The notes beneath the pieces are model-generated. The model was not told the origin of the DNA. It searched no databases and saw only the letters and a program-made list of their open reading frames with translations. From NCBI RefSeq assembly GCF_021462225.1, contig NC_061811.1, positions 2,071,663 through 2,135,662 of the forward strand: a stretch of DNA of 64,000 nt, written 5' to 3'. The DNA comes from Girardinichthys multiradiatus (Eukaryota > Chordata > Actinopteri > Cyprinodontiformes > Goodeidae). Of the stretch, positions 9,665-21,672 are shown in pieces. Position 1 is the stretch's first letter, and every line of letters starts with the position of its first letter. Position numbers and translations under genes: made by a program.

Positions 9665-10960
9665 TTAGGACCCACAGGCCTGCGCCATGGTCCCTGGACG
9701 GACACTGAGGAGATCTGAGTCACAGACATCTAAAGGCTCCCTAAAGCACAAGAACCCCAGGAGAACCACCGCCGGGACTACCGCAACCCCCTCAGAGAAG
9801 AGCAGTGGAGAGTCCCAGGGTAACCACCCAGCAGCGACAGTGCAGAAGCCCCAGGGAGCCGCAGCGATGAGTCCACAGGCCCCGCCGGCAGCAGTCCACG
9901 CCCGAGCAGATCCAGCCATGGACCCAAAGGCCCAAGACCCCGGGACACACCTCCCCCCAAGCAGAGGCCCGACAGAGCCCAGGGGGCCAGGCCCCGGCAA
10001 GCAGCCACCGGGAGTGAGCCAGCCCACACCAAAGCACCCGGCCGCGGACACCGAGAACCACAAGTACACCAGTGGGCAGAGACTCCAACCACCAGCAGGC
10101 GGTGTGGCGGGGAGGAAGCTGACCCAGGAGAGGGAGCAGTTCAAGACCCAACCTGTCACAAAAAAAACCAAAAAACAAAACAGGCACACAATCACCCACT
10201 CCCACCCTCATGCATACACATAAAATCACTCACACCCACATAAGGATAACAACAATGGACGTCATACACTCACTCACACTCCCCATGCATACTCTATACT
10301 CCCAGGTCTAGGCGCCGGTACCCCCTCCGGGCAACCAGCCCCCAGACCCAGGAGGTAGTCCCCTTCCCTCCTTGGGCAGAGGCAGGCAGACAGCGCCGGT
10401 ACTGCCCAGACCCCGGTGACCCCGGCCCAGCTCCCACCCCCCTACCCCGAACCCAGTCCCCAACAACTCCCATCCACCTCCAAAAGAGGGGTCCACATGG
10501 CCCAAAGCAACCCGCCAACCGAAGCCGACCGAGGACGGAGCAGTCCCGACCCCCCAACGAGCCCTGATCTCAACCCCATGAGTCTCCCACCCCCAGTGAA
10601 CCCCAACAAGAACAAGAACCTCCCCACAGGGCCACCCCCAACAAGGACACCGATATCGAACACAGCCCCCCGAACCCAAATGGCACGAATCCCCACCCCC
10701 ACAGGGGCACAGCCCCACAGGTGAACTCCGTGGCCGAGAAGCCAATGAAGCCATACCCACACAGCGCAAGCTCCACACACAGCCCCGCTCTAAGAACCCC
10801 CACCGCACCCCGCTCCCCCGCCACACAGCGCGCCGCAACGGCAAGGCAAGGGCCCTGCGCAACGCCACCAACAGGGCAGACCCCACCCAGCACCGCACCC
10901 ACAACCGGACCCCCGACCCCACACCATAATGGGACAAACTCATCCACCCAGAGGTCCCCG
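9665..10960 (+). repeat. C-rich, strand-asymmetric block of unknown origin
   Basis: About 1.3 kb with C strongly in excess of G on the plus strand and GC content plainly above the surroundings. Overlapping frames on both strands (for example 9687-10223 plus and 10308-11015 minus) yield Pro/Thr/Ser-rich or Gly/Val/Leu-rich peptides with no domain, which is what such composition gives by chance. Open frames on several phases at once argue against a real gene. A short cactcacac-type tract at about 10,200-10,290 divides it in two halves. Confidence 0.55.
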
Positions 10961-10962
10961 GA

Positions 10963-10988
10963 GAGAGAGAGAGAGAGAGAGAGAGATA
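10963..10988. repeat. (GA)n microsatellite
   Basis: A run of gaga units closing the C-rich block, then gatagatgg. Confidence 0.9.
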
Positions 10989-11510
10989 GATGGAAAAAAT
11001 AGGTTGTTTCCACATGATTTAGCACTGCACGTTTTAGTTCACAAGATCAAAATTTTTTTCACAACTGTACAGTCATGGCCTTTAAGGCACAAGTGTATAT
11101 ATTTACAACTTTTCTACAGACTTTTTGTTTGCACAAAATGCACTATTACCAAAATGATTTGCATTATAAAGTTATGCTTTTTTATAGTGTTTTAGGTTAA
11201 GCAGGACGGAGGTATTTTCAAGAGTGGTTTATTTATTTTAGGAGGATATTTATTTTAGTCTGGTAATTTTATTTTGCAAAAAGAATAAATTATTTTATAA
11301 ATTTCTGAACAATTGTTTTTCCATGGATATTTGTATCAGTCAAAAACATGCATCGAATTGGTTCGAGTCAAATGTTTCCAAAGTCATTTCACACAAAGAA
11401 AAAGGGTGAAAAAAAATCACCAGGCTGCTAGAGGTGCAAACAGTGGGGTTGGATGGCCCTACCAGGAGGTGTCCATTATTTATTTATCCAGGAGTTGGCA
11501 ACCTTACCCA

Positions 11511-12740
11511 GGGCCCACAGCAGGACCATCCAACAACACGCCATCTTGCAAAAAATAACGATGCATAAATACAGTTTTCAAAGGATTAAGTGGAGAAGTT
11601 TTAATGAGATCAGAGATTCTTTCCACAGCCCATTAACATGTATAAGTATCTCTGGTGCAAAACCCAGATTCCAGAAACTGCCCCCTGATAGCAATTGTAA
11701 TAAAATAAACTGGAACTTGATGTGATAAAAAGATCTCTGAGTGAATGTTTGTGCAGAGCAGAGAATGAAAAACACTGTAAAACCCTTTTAATTTTCTAAA
11801 TGAAGGAATTCACCCACTGGTACCAATAAAGAAACCTGAACCTAAACCTGAGTGTGATAAAAAGTCAGGGATTTCATTTAGGAAACATTTTAAATCAATG
11901 TTCAGTCTGCTTCAGGATGTTTGAGTAGAAAACTGCTAGACATTACCAGCAGAAATGCTATCAATGTTGATAAAGAATGCCACTATTTCATGATATCCTC
12001 TTAACTTCCCATTCCTGTGGTCAGCCAAATAAGACTTTACTCCATGATTAAAAATACGAAGAGAATATCTGTTCTTTCATTAAAATAATAATCTTGAAGG
12101 TTTACTGGTTTTGGAGTAAAAACAAAGAGAAAGGATGCTCCAAAATCCCCCAGTGTCTTCGGGCCACACACACAAACACACACACACAAGTTATAAATCT
12201 TTCATCTAATGCCAGAATACTGAACATTTTCCCAATACTCCTCCTCTTCCTTTAGCCAAGCTAGCCGAGTCCGTCTGTAGCACTGAAAACCCACTCTGCT
12301 TTATATCTTTAACTATTTGCTTCATTGTTTAATTGTGCTGCTTATAATTCAGTCTAATTAACTGCACTAGCATTGTGTTTATGAGACCTGTACATCTTAG
12401 GGCCCTGACAGTGTTTAAACACTATGTAAATGTTTTTAGTTAGTTATTGAAGTATTAGAAATTGATTAACCTAACTGGCCACAGAGAATGTAGGGTTGTA
12501 TGGATGCAATGAGCCTGGCTGTCAGAGTGAATATTGGGAAGAAAGCATGAATGTGCATGGTGGGTGTTTGTTGGACACCTAGCTGTTGAGCTTTGATTGG
12601 TGGATGTTTAGGTGGGTAAGCATGTGGGTGGGGATTTCTTCTGTGGGTAATGATGAAACAAAGCGTGAGTGTGTAGGTTGTGAAACAGGCAACTTGCTGC
12701 ACAACACCATAGTATTTATACCTGTCCCATCAATAAAATA
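11511..12740. other. Unassigned DNA with short (CA)n
   Basis: No coding signal, apart from random frames under 90 codons. Holds a short cacacac tract near 12167-12188 and, around 11826-11850, an ataaagaaacctgaacct sequence that looks like a decayed retroelement tail. Confidence 0.5.
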
Positions 12741-14006
12741 TACAAGGGTAGGACAATGAAACTGAAACACCTGTCATTTTAGTGTGGGAGGTTTCATGGC
12801 TAAATTGGACCAGCCTGTTAGCCAGTCTTCATTGATTGCACATTGCACCAGTAAGAGCAGAGTGTGAAGGTTCAATTAGCAGGGTAAGAGCACAGTTTTG
12901 CTCAAAATATTGAAATGCACACAACATTATGGGTTACATACAAGAGTTCAAAAGAAGACAAATTGTTGGTGCACGTCTTGCTGGCGCATCTGTGACCAAG
13001 ACAGCAAGTCTTTGTGATGTATCAAGAGCCACGGTATCCAGGGTAATGTCAGCATACCACCAAGAAGGACGAACCACATCCAACAGGATTAACTGTGGAC
13101 GCAAGAGGAAGCTGTCTGAAAGGGATGTTTGGGTGCTAACCCGGATTGTATCCAAAAAACATAAAACCACAGCTGCCCCAATCACGGCACAATTAAATGT
13201 GCATCTCAACTCTCCTGTTTCCACCAGAACTGTCCGTCAGGAGCTCCACAGGGTTAATATACATGGCCGGGCTGCTATAGCCAAACCTGTGGTCACTCAT
13301 GCCAATGCCAAACGTCGGTTTCAATGGTGCAAGGGGCGCAAATCTTAGGCTGTGGACAATGTGAAACATGTATTGTTCTCTGATGAGTCCACCTTTTTCC
13401 CCACATCCGGGAGTTACGGTGTGGAGAAGCCCCAAAGAAGCGTACCAGCCAGACTGTTGCATGCCCAGAGTGAAGCATGGGGGTGGATCAGTGATGGTTT
13501 GTGCTGCCATATCATTTCATTCCCTTGGCCCAATACTTGTGCTAGATGGGCGCATCACTGCCAAGGACTACTGAACCATTCTTGAGGACCATGTGCATCC
13601 AATGGTTCAAACATTGTATCCTGAAGGCGGTGCCGGGTATCAGGATGACAATGCACCAATACACACAGCTAGACTGGTGAAAGATTGGTTTGATGAACAT
13701 GAAAGTGAAGTTGAACATCTCCCATGGCCTGCACAGTCACCAGATCTAAATATTATTGAGCCACTTTGAGGTGTTTTGGAGGAGCAGGTCAGGAAACGTT
13801 TTCCTCCACCAGTATCATGTAGTGACCTGGCCACTATCCTGCAAGAAGAATGGCTTAAAATCCCTCTGACCACTGTGCAGGACTTGTATATGTCATTCTC
13901 AAGACATATTGACGCTGTATTGGCCGCAAAAGGAGGCCCTACACCATACTAATAAATTATTATGGTCTAAAACCAGGTGTTTCAGTTTCATTGTTCAACT
14001 CCTGTA
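12741..14006 (+). mobile_element. Tc1-like transposon (decayed, both ends present)
   Basis: The ends form an imperfect inverted repeat of roughly 33 bp: tacaagggtaggacaatg and aaactgaaacacctg on the left, against tacaggagttgaacaatg and aaactgaaacacctg read from the right end on the minus strand. TA dinucleotides sit at both boundaries, as expected for Tc1/mariner insertion. The interior encodes a broken DDE transposase, so this copy is non-autonomous today, although its ends are well kept. Confidence 0.88.
12929..13951 (+). pseudogene. Tc1-like transposase, frameshifted
   Basis: An ATG at 12929 opens an intact N-terminal part (to a TAG at 13346) with the paired-type helix-turn-helix DNA-binding region (FKRRQIVGARLAGASVTKTA..SRATVSRVM) and the basic GRKRKLS linker. 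Downstream, in shifting frames, come FSDEST (first catalytic Asp), VKHGGGSVMVCAAISF, YQDDNAPIHTARLV (second Asp) and SPDLNIIEPL (Glu), then a C-terminal end AAKGGPTPY. There is an in-frame TGA right after IIEPL. At least one stop and several frameshifts inactivate it. In the family this enzyme cuts and pastes the element at TA sites. Confidence 0.88.
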
Positions 14007-15380
14007 GATCCAAGACCATCAGGAGTTATTTAAGTGACTTTCCACTTGCTGTACACACAGTACTGTACCAGCAACTAATTCCACATTCAGCAGAATCAGA
14101 GTAAAACGATCATTGAGCATATTTGGTCTGAAATACAGTTTTTAAAACGCATGTGACATTTACTAGTTAGCATCATGCAATATTTGCATCCTGGACATGA
14201 CCAGCTCATTAACATCTGTTTTACTCTATTAGTCTCTTTGCTCACTTTTACTTATTGTGGCCAAGTTCCCAAAACAGCTGCTTTCATTCACACATGTTCC
14301 TGCTATTCTTGTCACAAAGTAACATGAAACATACATTTCCTAAAACTTTTATTTCCAAAATGGTGTTAGGGACTCATTTTGATTTGGCAGGGAATGGCAG
14401 AAAATTTCACACCTTCATTTGGTTTGATCAACTGTCACAATGATTCATGCAATTACTACAGCTGCTCATTTGGGGGTACTGTCACAAGAAGCTCCTGATA
14501 TGGACAGCAATTGAGGCACAGTGCTATCAATACGCTGTTCTATGTGAAGAGACAAAGGCAGGAGAGAAAAAGACAGCGATGAGGGAGAAAGTACAACGTG
14601 CTGCTATGGTTACACAGACAATGCAGGACTGAAAAGTTTTCAGATCACACATTTCCATAAATCCTACATCATTTCCTCCTTTGCATCTCATCCTCGCAGT
14701 TTATGATGTTAAGCATGTCCTTTGCAGAATTTGGGGAAGAAGCTTTAAAACAGGACATTTTTTTGTTATTTGTTTTCACAAAGTGGTGATGGTTGTGGAA
14801 GAGGGCCTAAATGCTGCCAAATGGCAGGCAGAAGTGGAACGAAAGTTAAGATGTTTAATGATACAAAAAACAACTTGCATAAGCAAAGTGCAACATTCAA
14901 AAAAAGTGACCAAAAGATCACGAAAGTAAAGAAAATCTTGAAACATGGAGGGAAGACAATGGTTGGCAGAATTACACAGGGCAGAATAGAGCAGGGTAAA
15001 GCAAAATGAACCAGCCAAGAACAAAGACAACTGGTGAGCTTATTTACTATAGGAAAGGGTGGAGAATGCCATTGAATTCAGGTGAGTTATTCAGAAGATT
15101 AGGAATAGCTATGAAGGAGAGAAAACTGACAGAATCAGGTAAGGTGAATAATTAGCTCAAAGAAAGCTGAACTAGACATAAAGAAACAACTAACCAAGGA
15201 GGTAAAAAGCCTAACACTGAGAAATAACACAAGAATAACCTAAGTAACAAAACACAAATAAATGAACTGATAAGGCAACACCTTTCTAGCAATAATGAAT
15301 CCAGAGAAATGATGTGGCCTTTTAAAGGCAAGACCTTTAAACATCATTACAGTTTTTTATTGTACAAAACATTTCAGCAT
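14007..15380. other. Unassigned DNA
   Basis: No domain or repeat recognised; small frames (up to 84 codons) have no family signal. About 14,930-15,340 is purine-rich and could be an old LTR or tail fragment, but I cannot support it. Confidence 0.5.
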
Positions 15381-15390
15381 CATTTTAGGT

Positions 15391-16568
15391 ATGATTAATC
15401 TATTATTAGTAAATAGATATGTACAACAGGCTTTTAAGGTAACTATAATTAAAACGTTTCTTAAGAAACTTTCTCTTGATCAACATGATTTACTAAATTG
15501 CAGAACGATATCCAATATTCCATTCTTGTCTAAAATTCTTGAGAAAATAGTTGCTAATCAAATGTGGGAGCATTTACACAGCAATAACCTGTTTGAAGAG
15601 TTTCAGTCAGGCTTTAGAGCTCATCATAGCACTGAAACAGCTCTGCTGAAAGTCACTAATGATATTCTTATGGCCTCAGATAATGGACTTGTGTCTGTTC
15701 TGGTTCTGTTAGATCTCAGTGCTGCATTTGATCCAGTCGACCATAATATTCTCTTAGAAAGGCTGGAATATGCTGTAGGGATCAGGGGAACAGCGATAGG
15801 CTGGTTTAAATGTTATCTGTCTGACAGATTCCAGTTTGTTCATGTAAATGATAAATCATCTTTAAACTCCAGGGTTAATTGTGGAGTACCACAGGGTTCA
15901 GTACTTGGGCCAATTCTCTTTACTATATATATGCTTCCAATAGGTCAAATTATCAGGTAGCATGGGATCAATTTTCACTTTTATGTATCCATAAATCCTG
16001 ATGAGCCCAACCAGTTAGATAGACTAGATAGATAGATATAAAACCTTGGATGACTTGAACTTTTCTGCTTCTAAATTCAGACAGGACAGAAGTTGTCGTC
16101 TTTGGACCGGAGTCTCTGAAAAATAAACTGCTTAGTTAATCAATTATTATGTACGGCATTAAATTGATAAATTACTGGCAAAATTAGAAATATCCTGTCC
16201 AAGACTGATGCTGAAAAAATAGTCCATGCATTTGTTACGTCAAGGCTGGACTATTGTAATTCTTTACTATCAGGATGTCCACAACCCGCAGTTAAAAGCC
16301 TTCAACTGATCCAAAATGCTGCAGCAAGAGACCTGATAAAAATTAAAATAGAGATCATATTTCTACTATTTTAGCTTCCCTTTATTGGCTCCCTGTGAAA
16401 TCCAGAATAGAATTTAAAATTCTCCTCCTCACATATAAAGCCCTTAATGATTTAGCTCCATCATACATCAGAGATCTGATTGGTCCATATGTTCCTAACA
16501 GAGCACTTTGTTCTCAGACTGCAGGTTTACTGGTGGTTCCTAGAGTCTCTAGAAGTAGAATGGGAGGC
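15391..16568 (+). pseudogene. L2 LINE reverse transcriptase remnant
   Basis: Frame 15391-15960 shows [58 protein letters not shown] (palm motif A) and [19 protein letters not shown] (motif B). It ends before the YADD motif, which lies in decayed sequence (about 15970-16010, FHFYVS-type). Further downstream [14 protein letters not shown] sequence and frame 16395-16568 ([20 protein letters not shown]) give the C-terminal part. Several stops are present, so no active product is possible. Confidence 0.88.
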
Positions 16569-17322
16569 ATTTTCTATGTGACACCGTCCTGGAGGAGGAC
16601 ATTGTCGAAGCTTCTGCTGGCAACAACTTAATGCTCGCCCTCTACCGATGATCCACATGGCCCTGTCTTTCAGTGTTTAACCCTTTCTCTCTCCTAGACA
16701 TGGCTACTGACTGAGCTTCTACTGTAACTAACTCTATGTGCTCTCTTTCAGACTCTAACCTTGAAAACTGGCTCAGAGTTTATCTGCTTAGCTGTCTTTC
16801 TCTCGTAGATGAAGCCTCTAAAGGAGCTACAACCATTAATGATTCACTTTTCTTTCCCATAGAAAGTATTACTGGATCAGTGCTTCTTTGTTCTCTTTGT
16901 GTCTCTGCTCTGTTCTCTCAACCCCCAGTCGGTCGTGGCAGATGGCCGCTCACACTGAACCTGGTTCTGGTTCTGCTGGAGGTTTCTTCCTATTAAAAGG
17001 GAGTTTTTCCTCTCCACTGTCGCTACATGCATGCTCAGTATGAGGGATTGCTGCAAAGTCAACACCAGTGACGGTCCACTGTCTCTACATGCTCATCCAG
17101 GAGGAGGGAATGCTGCAAGTCACTGACTTGATGCAATTTGCTGGGTTTCCTTAGATAGAAAAACGTTTTATCCAATTTGAATAAAAAGCTAACTCCGACT
17201 GCACTGTTCAATTGTTAGGATTAATTGGAATATATGAACCTGACTTTGGTGAAGTGCCTTGAGACGACATGTGTTGTGAATTGGCGCTATATAAATAAAA
17301 CAGAATTTAATTGAATTGAATC
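16569..17322 (+). mobile_element. L2 LINE 3' tail nested in another L2
   Basis: The host L2 phrase gtagaatgggaggca is separated from its continuation cctttagttatcaggctcc by about 750 bases that match the 3' UTR of the same family (compare 17650-18106) and end with gcgctatataaataaa and attgaattgaat. In the minus-strand copy at 49890-49925 the two host phrases are contiguous, which confirms the insertion. Confidence 0.85.
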
Positions 17323-18534
17323 CTTTAGTTATCAGGCTCCTCTCCTGTGGAACCAGCTTCCAGTTTTAGTCCGTGAGGCAGACACCCTGTCTACCTTTAA
17401 GTCTAGGCTTAAAACTTTTCTTTTTGATAAAGCTTATAGTTAGAGTGGCTTAGGTTATCCTGAACTATCTCTGTAGTTATGCTGCTATAGGCGTAGGCTG
17501 CTGGAGGACATAATGAACACTTTCACCCTCTTCGCTACATTCTTGTACCACTCTCCATTATTGCATTTGCTGTTATTTCAGTTTTTAACTTTATGTTCTC
17601 TCTCTGTTTTCACTACCTAGAAGCTAAACCTGGCCTGGCTCTGTCTTTAGCTCTCCCACCTTCCTGGAGGGGGACATTGACTGAGCTACTGCTGCCAACA
17701 ACTTAATGGTCACCTTCTACAATTGATCCACTTAGCCCTGTCTTTCATTGTTTAACCCTGTCTCCTACACATAGCTACTGACTGAGTAAGTTAGTAAGAC
17801 TAACTCTATGTGCTCCAGACTTGAAAACAGGCTCATAGTTTATCTGCTTAGCTGTCGTTCTCTCCTAGATGAAGCCTTTAAAGGAGCTACAACCATTAAC
17901 GTTTTACTTTTCTTTCCTATAGAAAGTACTCCTGGATCAGTGCTTCTTTGTTCTTTTTGTGTCTCTGCTCTGTTCTCTCAAACCCCCAGTCGGTCGTGGC
18001 AGATGGCCGCTCACACTGAGCCTGATTCTGGTTCTGCTGGAGGTTTCTTCCTGTTAAAAGGGAGTTTTCCTCTCCACTGTCATTACATGCATGCTCAGTA
18101 TGAGGGTGTTGTGATTATGAATATGAATATATTATTTTATATTCATTTTCTTAAAGTACAATAATTCATTAACAAAAATAAGTCAACTCAAAGTCAAACA
18201 TATTTCAATCAACAAACTCTTTACTATGCTAAAACAACCCAAATAAACTACCAAGCAGAATTAAAGAATAATGAAGACTAATGGGCTATGTACAATATAA
18301 ACAAGTTGATTAAAGATGATTGAAAATTATGACCAAAAGAGTGATGCAACATTACCATGCAATGTTTATGTTTGAGAACCAAGGATTATCTTGAAAAATC
18401 TGGAAATGAAGTTAAGTTAGTCTTGGAACCAACTTAGGAAATAATCAGCAAACGTTTAGACAACCATTCACAATGTAAGATCAGGTAAAATATTATTTTA
18501 ATAAAATAATGTTTTAAAGAATGATTTGCTAGTT

Positions 18535-18902
18535 AGGGGCTGCACGGTGGCGCAGTTGGTAGCACTGTTCCCTTGCAGCAAGAAGGTCCTGGGTTCAATT
18601 CCCGACTGGGAGTCTTTCTGCATGGAGTTTGCATGTTCTCCCTGTGCATGTGTGGGTTCTCACCAGGTATTCCGGCTTCCTCCCACAGTCCAAAGACATG
18701 CCTGTTAGGTTAATTGGTCACTCTAAATTGCCCTTAGGTGTATGAATGAGTGTGTGCATGGTTGTTTGTGTGTTGCCCTGCGATGGACTGGCAACTTGTC
18801 CAGGGTGTACCCTGCCTCTCGCCCATAGACTGCTGGAGATAGGCACCAGCTCCCATGCGACCCACTATGGAATAAGCGGTAGAAAATGACTGACTGACTG
18901 AC
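18535..18902 (+). mobile_element. tRNA-derived SINE (V-SINE/Mermaid-like)
   Basis: Full-length copy with pol III promoter boxes: A box about 18548-18559 (TGGCGCAGTTGG) and B box about 18592-18602 (GGTTCAATTCC). It has the conserved central region typical of V-SINEs (gcatgttctccctgtgcatg, tcccacagtccaaagacatg) and a gactgactgactga tail. It is flanked by the 13-bp direct repeat tgatttgctagtt (18522-18534 and 18903-18915), so both boundaries are exact. The family is recognised from general similarity to fish Mermaid/DANA-type SINEs; the exact subfamily is not determined. Confidence 0.88.
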
Positions 18903-19764
18903 TGATTTGCTAGTTTTCAACAGTGTTTAATTAGCTGTCTTTATTTATTAAAATAATATTTAAGGAAATAGTAAAATAATATTTAAGGAAATATTATTTT
19001 GAATAAGAACCACATCTTTGAGAAATTGAGCTTAATTGTGTTTAATTAGTTATCAGGTTTAAAAAAATAATATTTAGGGAAATATTATTTCCTAGATTGA
19101 AAACTAACAACCTTTCTGGTTGAATGATCTTTAGCTGACTCAAAGTACGCAAGCATGTGTTCTTAGCTGTAAGTGGTTAAAGCTAACAAAAGAAGATGAT
19201 AGCTTATTATTAGAATCAAACACAATAAAAGGGTTAAAATGCATTAGCGCGGACAGCACGTTATGGCTGATCTTCTGTGTTTAAAATCACCCTTTAAATA
19301 AAGTTTGTCTTAACTTTAAAAACACAAACACATAACACATAAACCGACCACGTGTGCTGAGCAGATAATCTGCTAGCACTAAGATAGCTCAGTTTCAACA
19401 CAAACAAAACCAAACTTCATAAAACGAAAAAATGTTTAGATTATTTCATTCTAAATTACTTCTCTCTGCCCAAACCTAACCTCTTAGGTGAACCGTGCTG
19501 AGGAAAAGTTGTCCAGGGCGACTTCAGACCGGGAAAACTGCTCCACTCGGCGTTGTAGAGACAGGGTCTCTGCTGGGAACTCTCTGGAACACAGTTTGCT
19601 TCTGTATACCTCAGAGAGAAAAGTCAAGCCACGCTTGTACCTTAATTACCCCCGTTCATGAATGAATACCGGATACACAAACAGCAATTCATTCCTACTT
19701 AACTTAGTGCATGTGATTGCGTGATCGTATGACACTCTTGGATCCAGTTTGAGGAGTTATGTCT

Positions 19765-21436
19765 ATTGCAAATAATAAACACGTCCCTTTTGTCAGGTGT
19801 TTTCCTCCAGGCCCTGAAAACAGCAATTATCAAACCTCTATTGAAAAAGAGCAACTTGGACAAGTTGCTACTACAGAACTACAGGCCTATATCAAACCTC
19901 CCCTTCATCAGTAAGATTATTGAAAAAGCTGTTTTTCGGCAGTTAAACAACTTCCTAACAATGACCAACCGCTTTGATGTCTTCCAGTCAGGCTTCCTGC
20001 TCACCACAGTACACAGACTGCTCTTGTCAAGGTGTTCAATGACATCCATATAAATGCAGACTGTGGAAGAACCACAGTGCTGGTATTATTGGACCTTAGT
20101 GCAGCATTCGACACTCTTGATCACTCCATTTTATTAGAGCACCTGGAAAACTGGGTCGGCCTTTCTGGTACAGCACTCGATTGGTTTAAATCCTACTTGA
20201 AGGACAGGGACTTTTTCTGTGTCAGTAGGTAACTTTACATCAGAGACCACAAAAATCACATGTGGTGTTCCCCAAGGGTCTATCTTAGGGCCACTTCTAT
20301 TCAATATCTATATGCTCCCCTTAACTCAGATTTTAATAAACAACAACGTAAGTTATCATAACTATGCAGATGACACACAGTTATACGTTACGATGTCACC
20401 AGGTGACCATGAACCCATTCAAGCGCTGGGTAAATGCTTAGAAGAAATCAATGCATGGATGGGCCTAACTTTTCTTCACCTGAATCAAAACAAAACTGAA
20501 GTAATAATCTTTGAACCAAAGCAAGAGCGTTTAAAAGTTAGCACACAGCTTCAGTTAATACAGCTAGAAACCACCAGTCAGGCTGGAAACCTGGGTGTAG
20601 TGATGGACTCAGACCTGAACCTTCAGAGGAACATAAAGACAGTAACAAGATCGGCCTTCTATCACCTAAAGAACATCTCCAGGATTAAAGGACTAATGTC
20701 TCAGCAGGACCTTGAAAAACTAATTCATGCGTTCATCTTTAGTAGAATTGATTACTGCAACGGTATCTTCACAGGTCTGCCTAAAAAGTGGATCAGACAG
20801 CTGCAGTTGATCCAGAACGCTGCTGCCCGCGACCTCACTAGAACTAAGAAAGTACAGAACATCGGCCTGGTTCTAAAGTCCCTACACTGGCTCCCTGTAG
20901 CTCAGAGAATAGAGTTTAAAATACGTCTGTTAGTCTATAAATCACTGAATGGCTTAGCACCAAAATACATCACAGACTTGTTGTCAGTGGATCAACCACC
21001 CAGACCTCTCAGGTCTTCTGGCTCAAATCTACTCTGCATACCCAGAACCAGAACCAAACATGGAGAAGCAGCTTTTAGTTCTTATGCTCCACTAATCTGG
21101 AATAAACTGCCAGAAAACTGTAAAAGCGCCGAAACCCTAAGTTGCTTTAAATCAAGATTAAAAACTTATTTGTTTAGAGTGGCCTTTGACTGGGCCATGT
21201 AGGCATGATTAGTTGCGTTTTCAGTCCAATTTTCCTTTCATTTTCTTGTCCATCATTCTATTCTCTTTATTTTATTTTTTTAGATTACCTCTGTTGTTTG
21301 ATTTTATCATTTGATTTGTTTTTCTGTGTCTGTATCTGTTTATTTGCTTTGTGATTGTATTGTAATTGTATGTACAGCGCTTTGAGTGTCTCGTTGCTGA
21401 AAAGCACTATATAAATAAACTTACCTTACCTTACCT
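19765..21436 (+). mobile_element. L2-type LINE, 5'-truncated, inside the LTR-like repeat
   Basis: Interrupts the LTR-like repeat between gagttatgtct and tagcgcgctgtgtctctc, which are close together in copy 1 (around 225-260 on the opposite strand). The 3' end shows tgtacagcgctttgagtg, agcactatataaataaac and a terminal ttaccttacctta repeat. It carries only the RT half of ORF2. The same subfamily gave the minus-strand fragment at 2775-3681. Confidence 0.87.
19766..21202 (+). pseudogene. L2-type reverse transcriptase with two frameshifts
   Basis: Three overlapping frames (19766-20053, 20032-20232, 20219-21202) make a nearly complete [56 protein letters not shown] (motif A), ITCGVPQGSILGPLLFNIYM (motif B), NYADDTQLYV (catalytic YADD, 20363-20374), [32 protein letters not shown] and a C-terminus ending AFDWAM. 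One frameshift lies near 20030-20050 and one near 20210-20230, so it would not be translated as one protein. Confidence 0.9.
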
Positions 21437-21672
21437 TGCTCCAAAGAAACATTAGCGCGCTGTGTCTCTCCGTCCAGTTCCGCTGGGGACCTGCATGGAA
21501 GAGGTCAATTTGTTGGTGCACAGAATTTTTATTCAAACAGTGACGTCATGGGAAGTCCGCTGTTACTCCTGTTCCGGGCTGTGCTGGAAGTTGGTTAATG
21601 CAATTTATTTTGAAAGTTCCAGAAAAGTTATTACTGGCCATTCATGTTGTCCCCATGGGTGTGGTTCCAACA

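Larger units (their letters stand above)
8822..11510. mobile_element. Candidate hAT-type non-autonomous element
   Basis: The left edge reads ctagagttgccaaccgtccc and the right edge, as reverse complement, reads gggtaaggttgccaactcc. Both share GTTGCCAAC near the end, a motif common at hAT-family termini, and they face each other. I could not find a convincing 8-bp target duplication and there is no transposase. The interior holds an A-tract/T-tract area (poly-T at 9143-9160) and a very C-rich block. The two ends could be unrelated. Confidence 0.3.
15381..18106 (+). mobile_element. L2 LINE, 5'-truncated, split by later insertions
   Basis: Starts within the RT domain near atgattaatctattatta, the same position at which 7515 reads. 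It continues through RT (15391-16568), is interrupted by another L2 tail (about 16569-17322), resumes at cctttagttatcaggctcc, and runs through its 3' UTR until the 1.96 kb LTR-like element enters at 18107. Its end is found beyond that element at 21673-21978. Confidence 0.88.
18107..21672 (+). mobile_element. Solo-LTR-like repeat, copy 2, with two nested insertions
   Basis: Starts TGTTGTGATTATG and ends GGTTCCAACA, flanked by the 4-bp direct repeat aggg (18103-18106 and 21673-21676). Removing the element and one aggg restores an L2 sequence that reads uninterrupted at 17035-17060. It matches 4-1964 in inverse orientation. A polyadenylation-type AATAAA lies near 19299. A SINE (18535-18902) and a LINE (19765-21436) inserted later. 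Clean TG..CA ends with a short duplication and no internal genes fit a solo LTR; which LTR family is unknown to me. Confidence 0.78.

Noticed and set aside
9687..11015. Pro-rich (plus) and Gly/Val-rich (minus) frames of 100-235 codons as genes
   Set aside because: Several phases on both strands are open at once because of the C-rich composition; no domain, no start context and no homology recognised.
18535..18610. A functional tRNA gene suggested by A and B boxes
   Set aside because: The sequence is the head of a SINE with a SINE body, tail and target duplication; it does not fold as a complete tRNA.
4..21672. One giant DNA transposon with 2 kb terminal inverted repeats
   Set aside because: The right copy has its own aggg target duplication inside an L2, and the left copy sits in a different LINE tail, so they are separate insertions.
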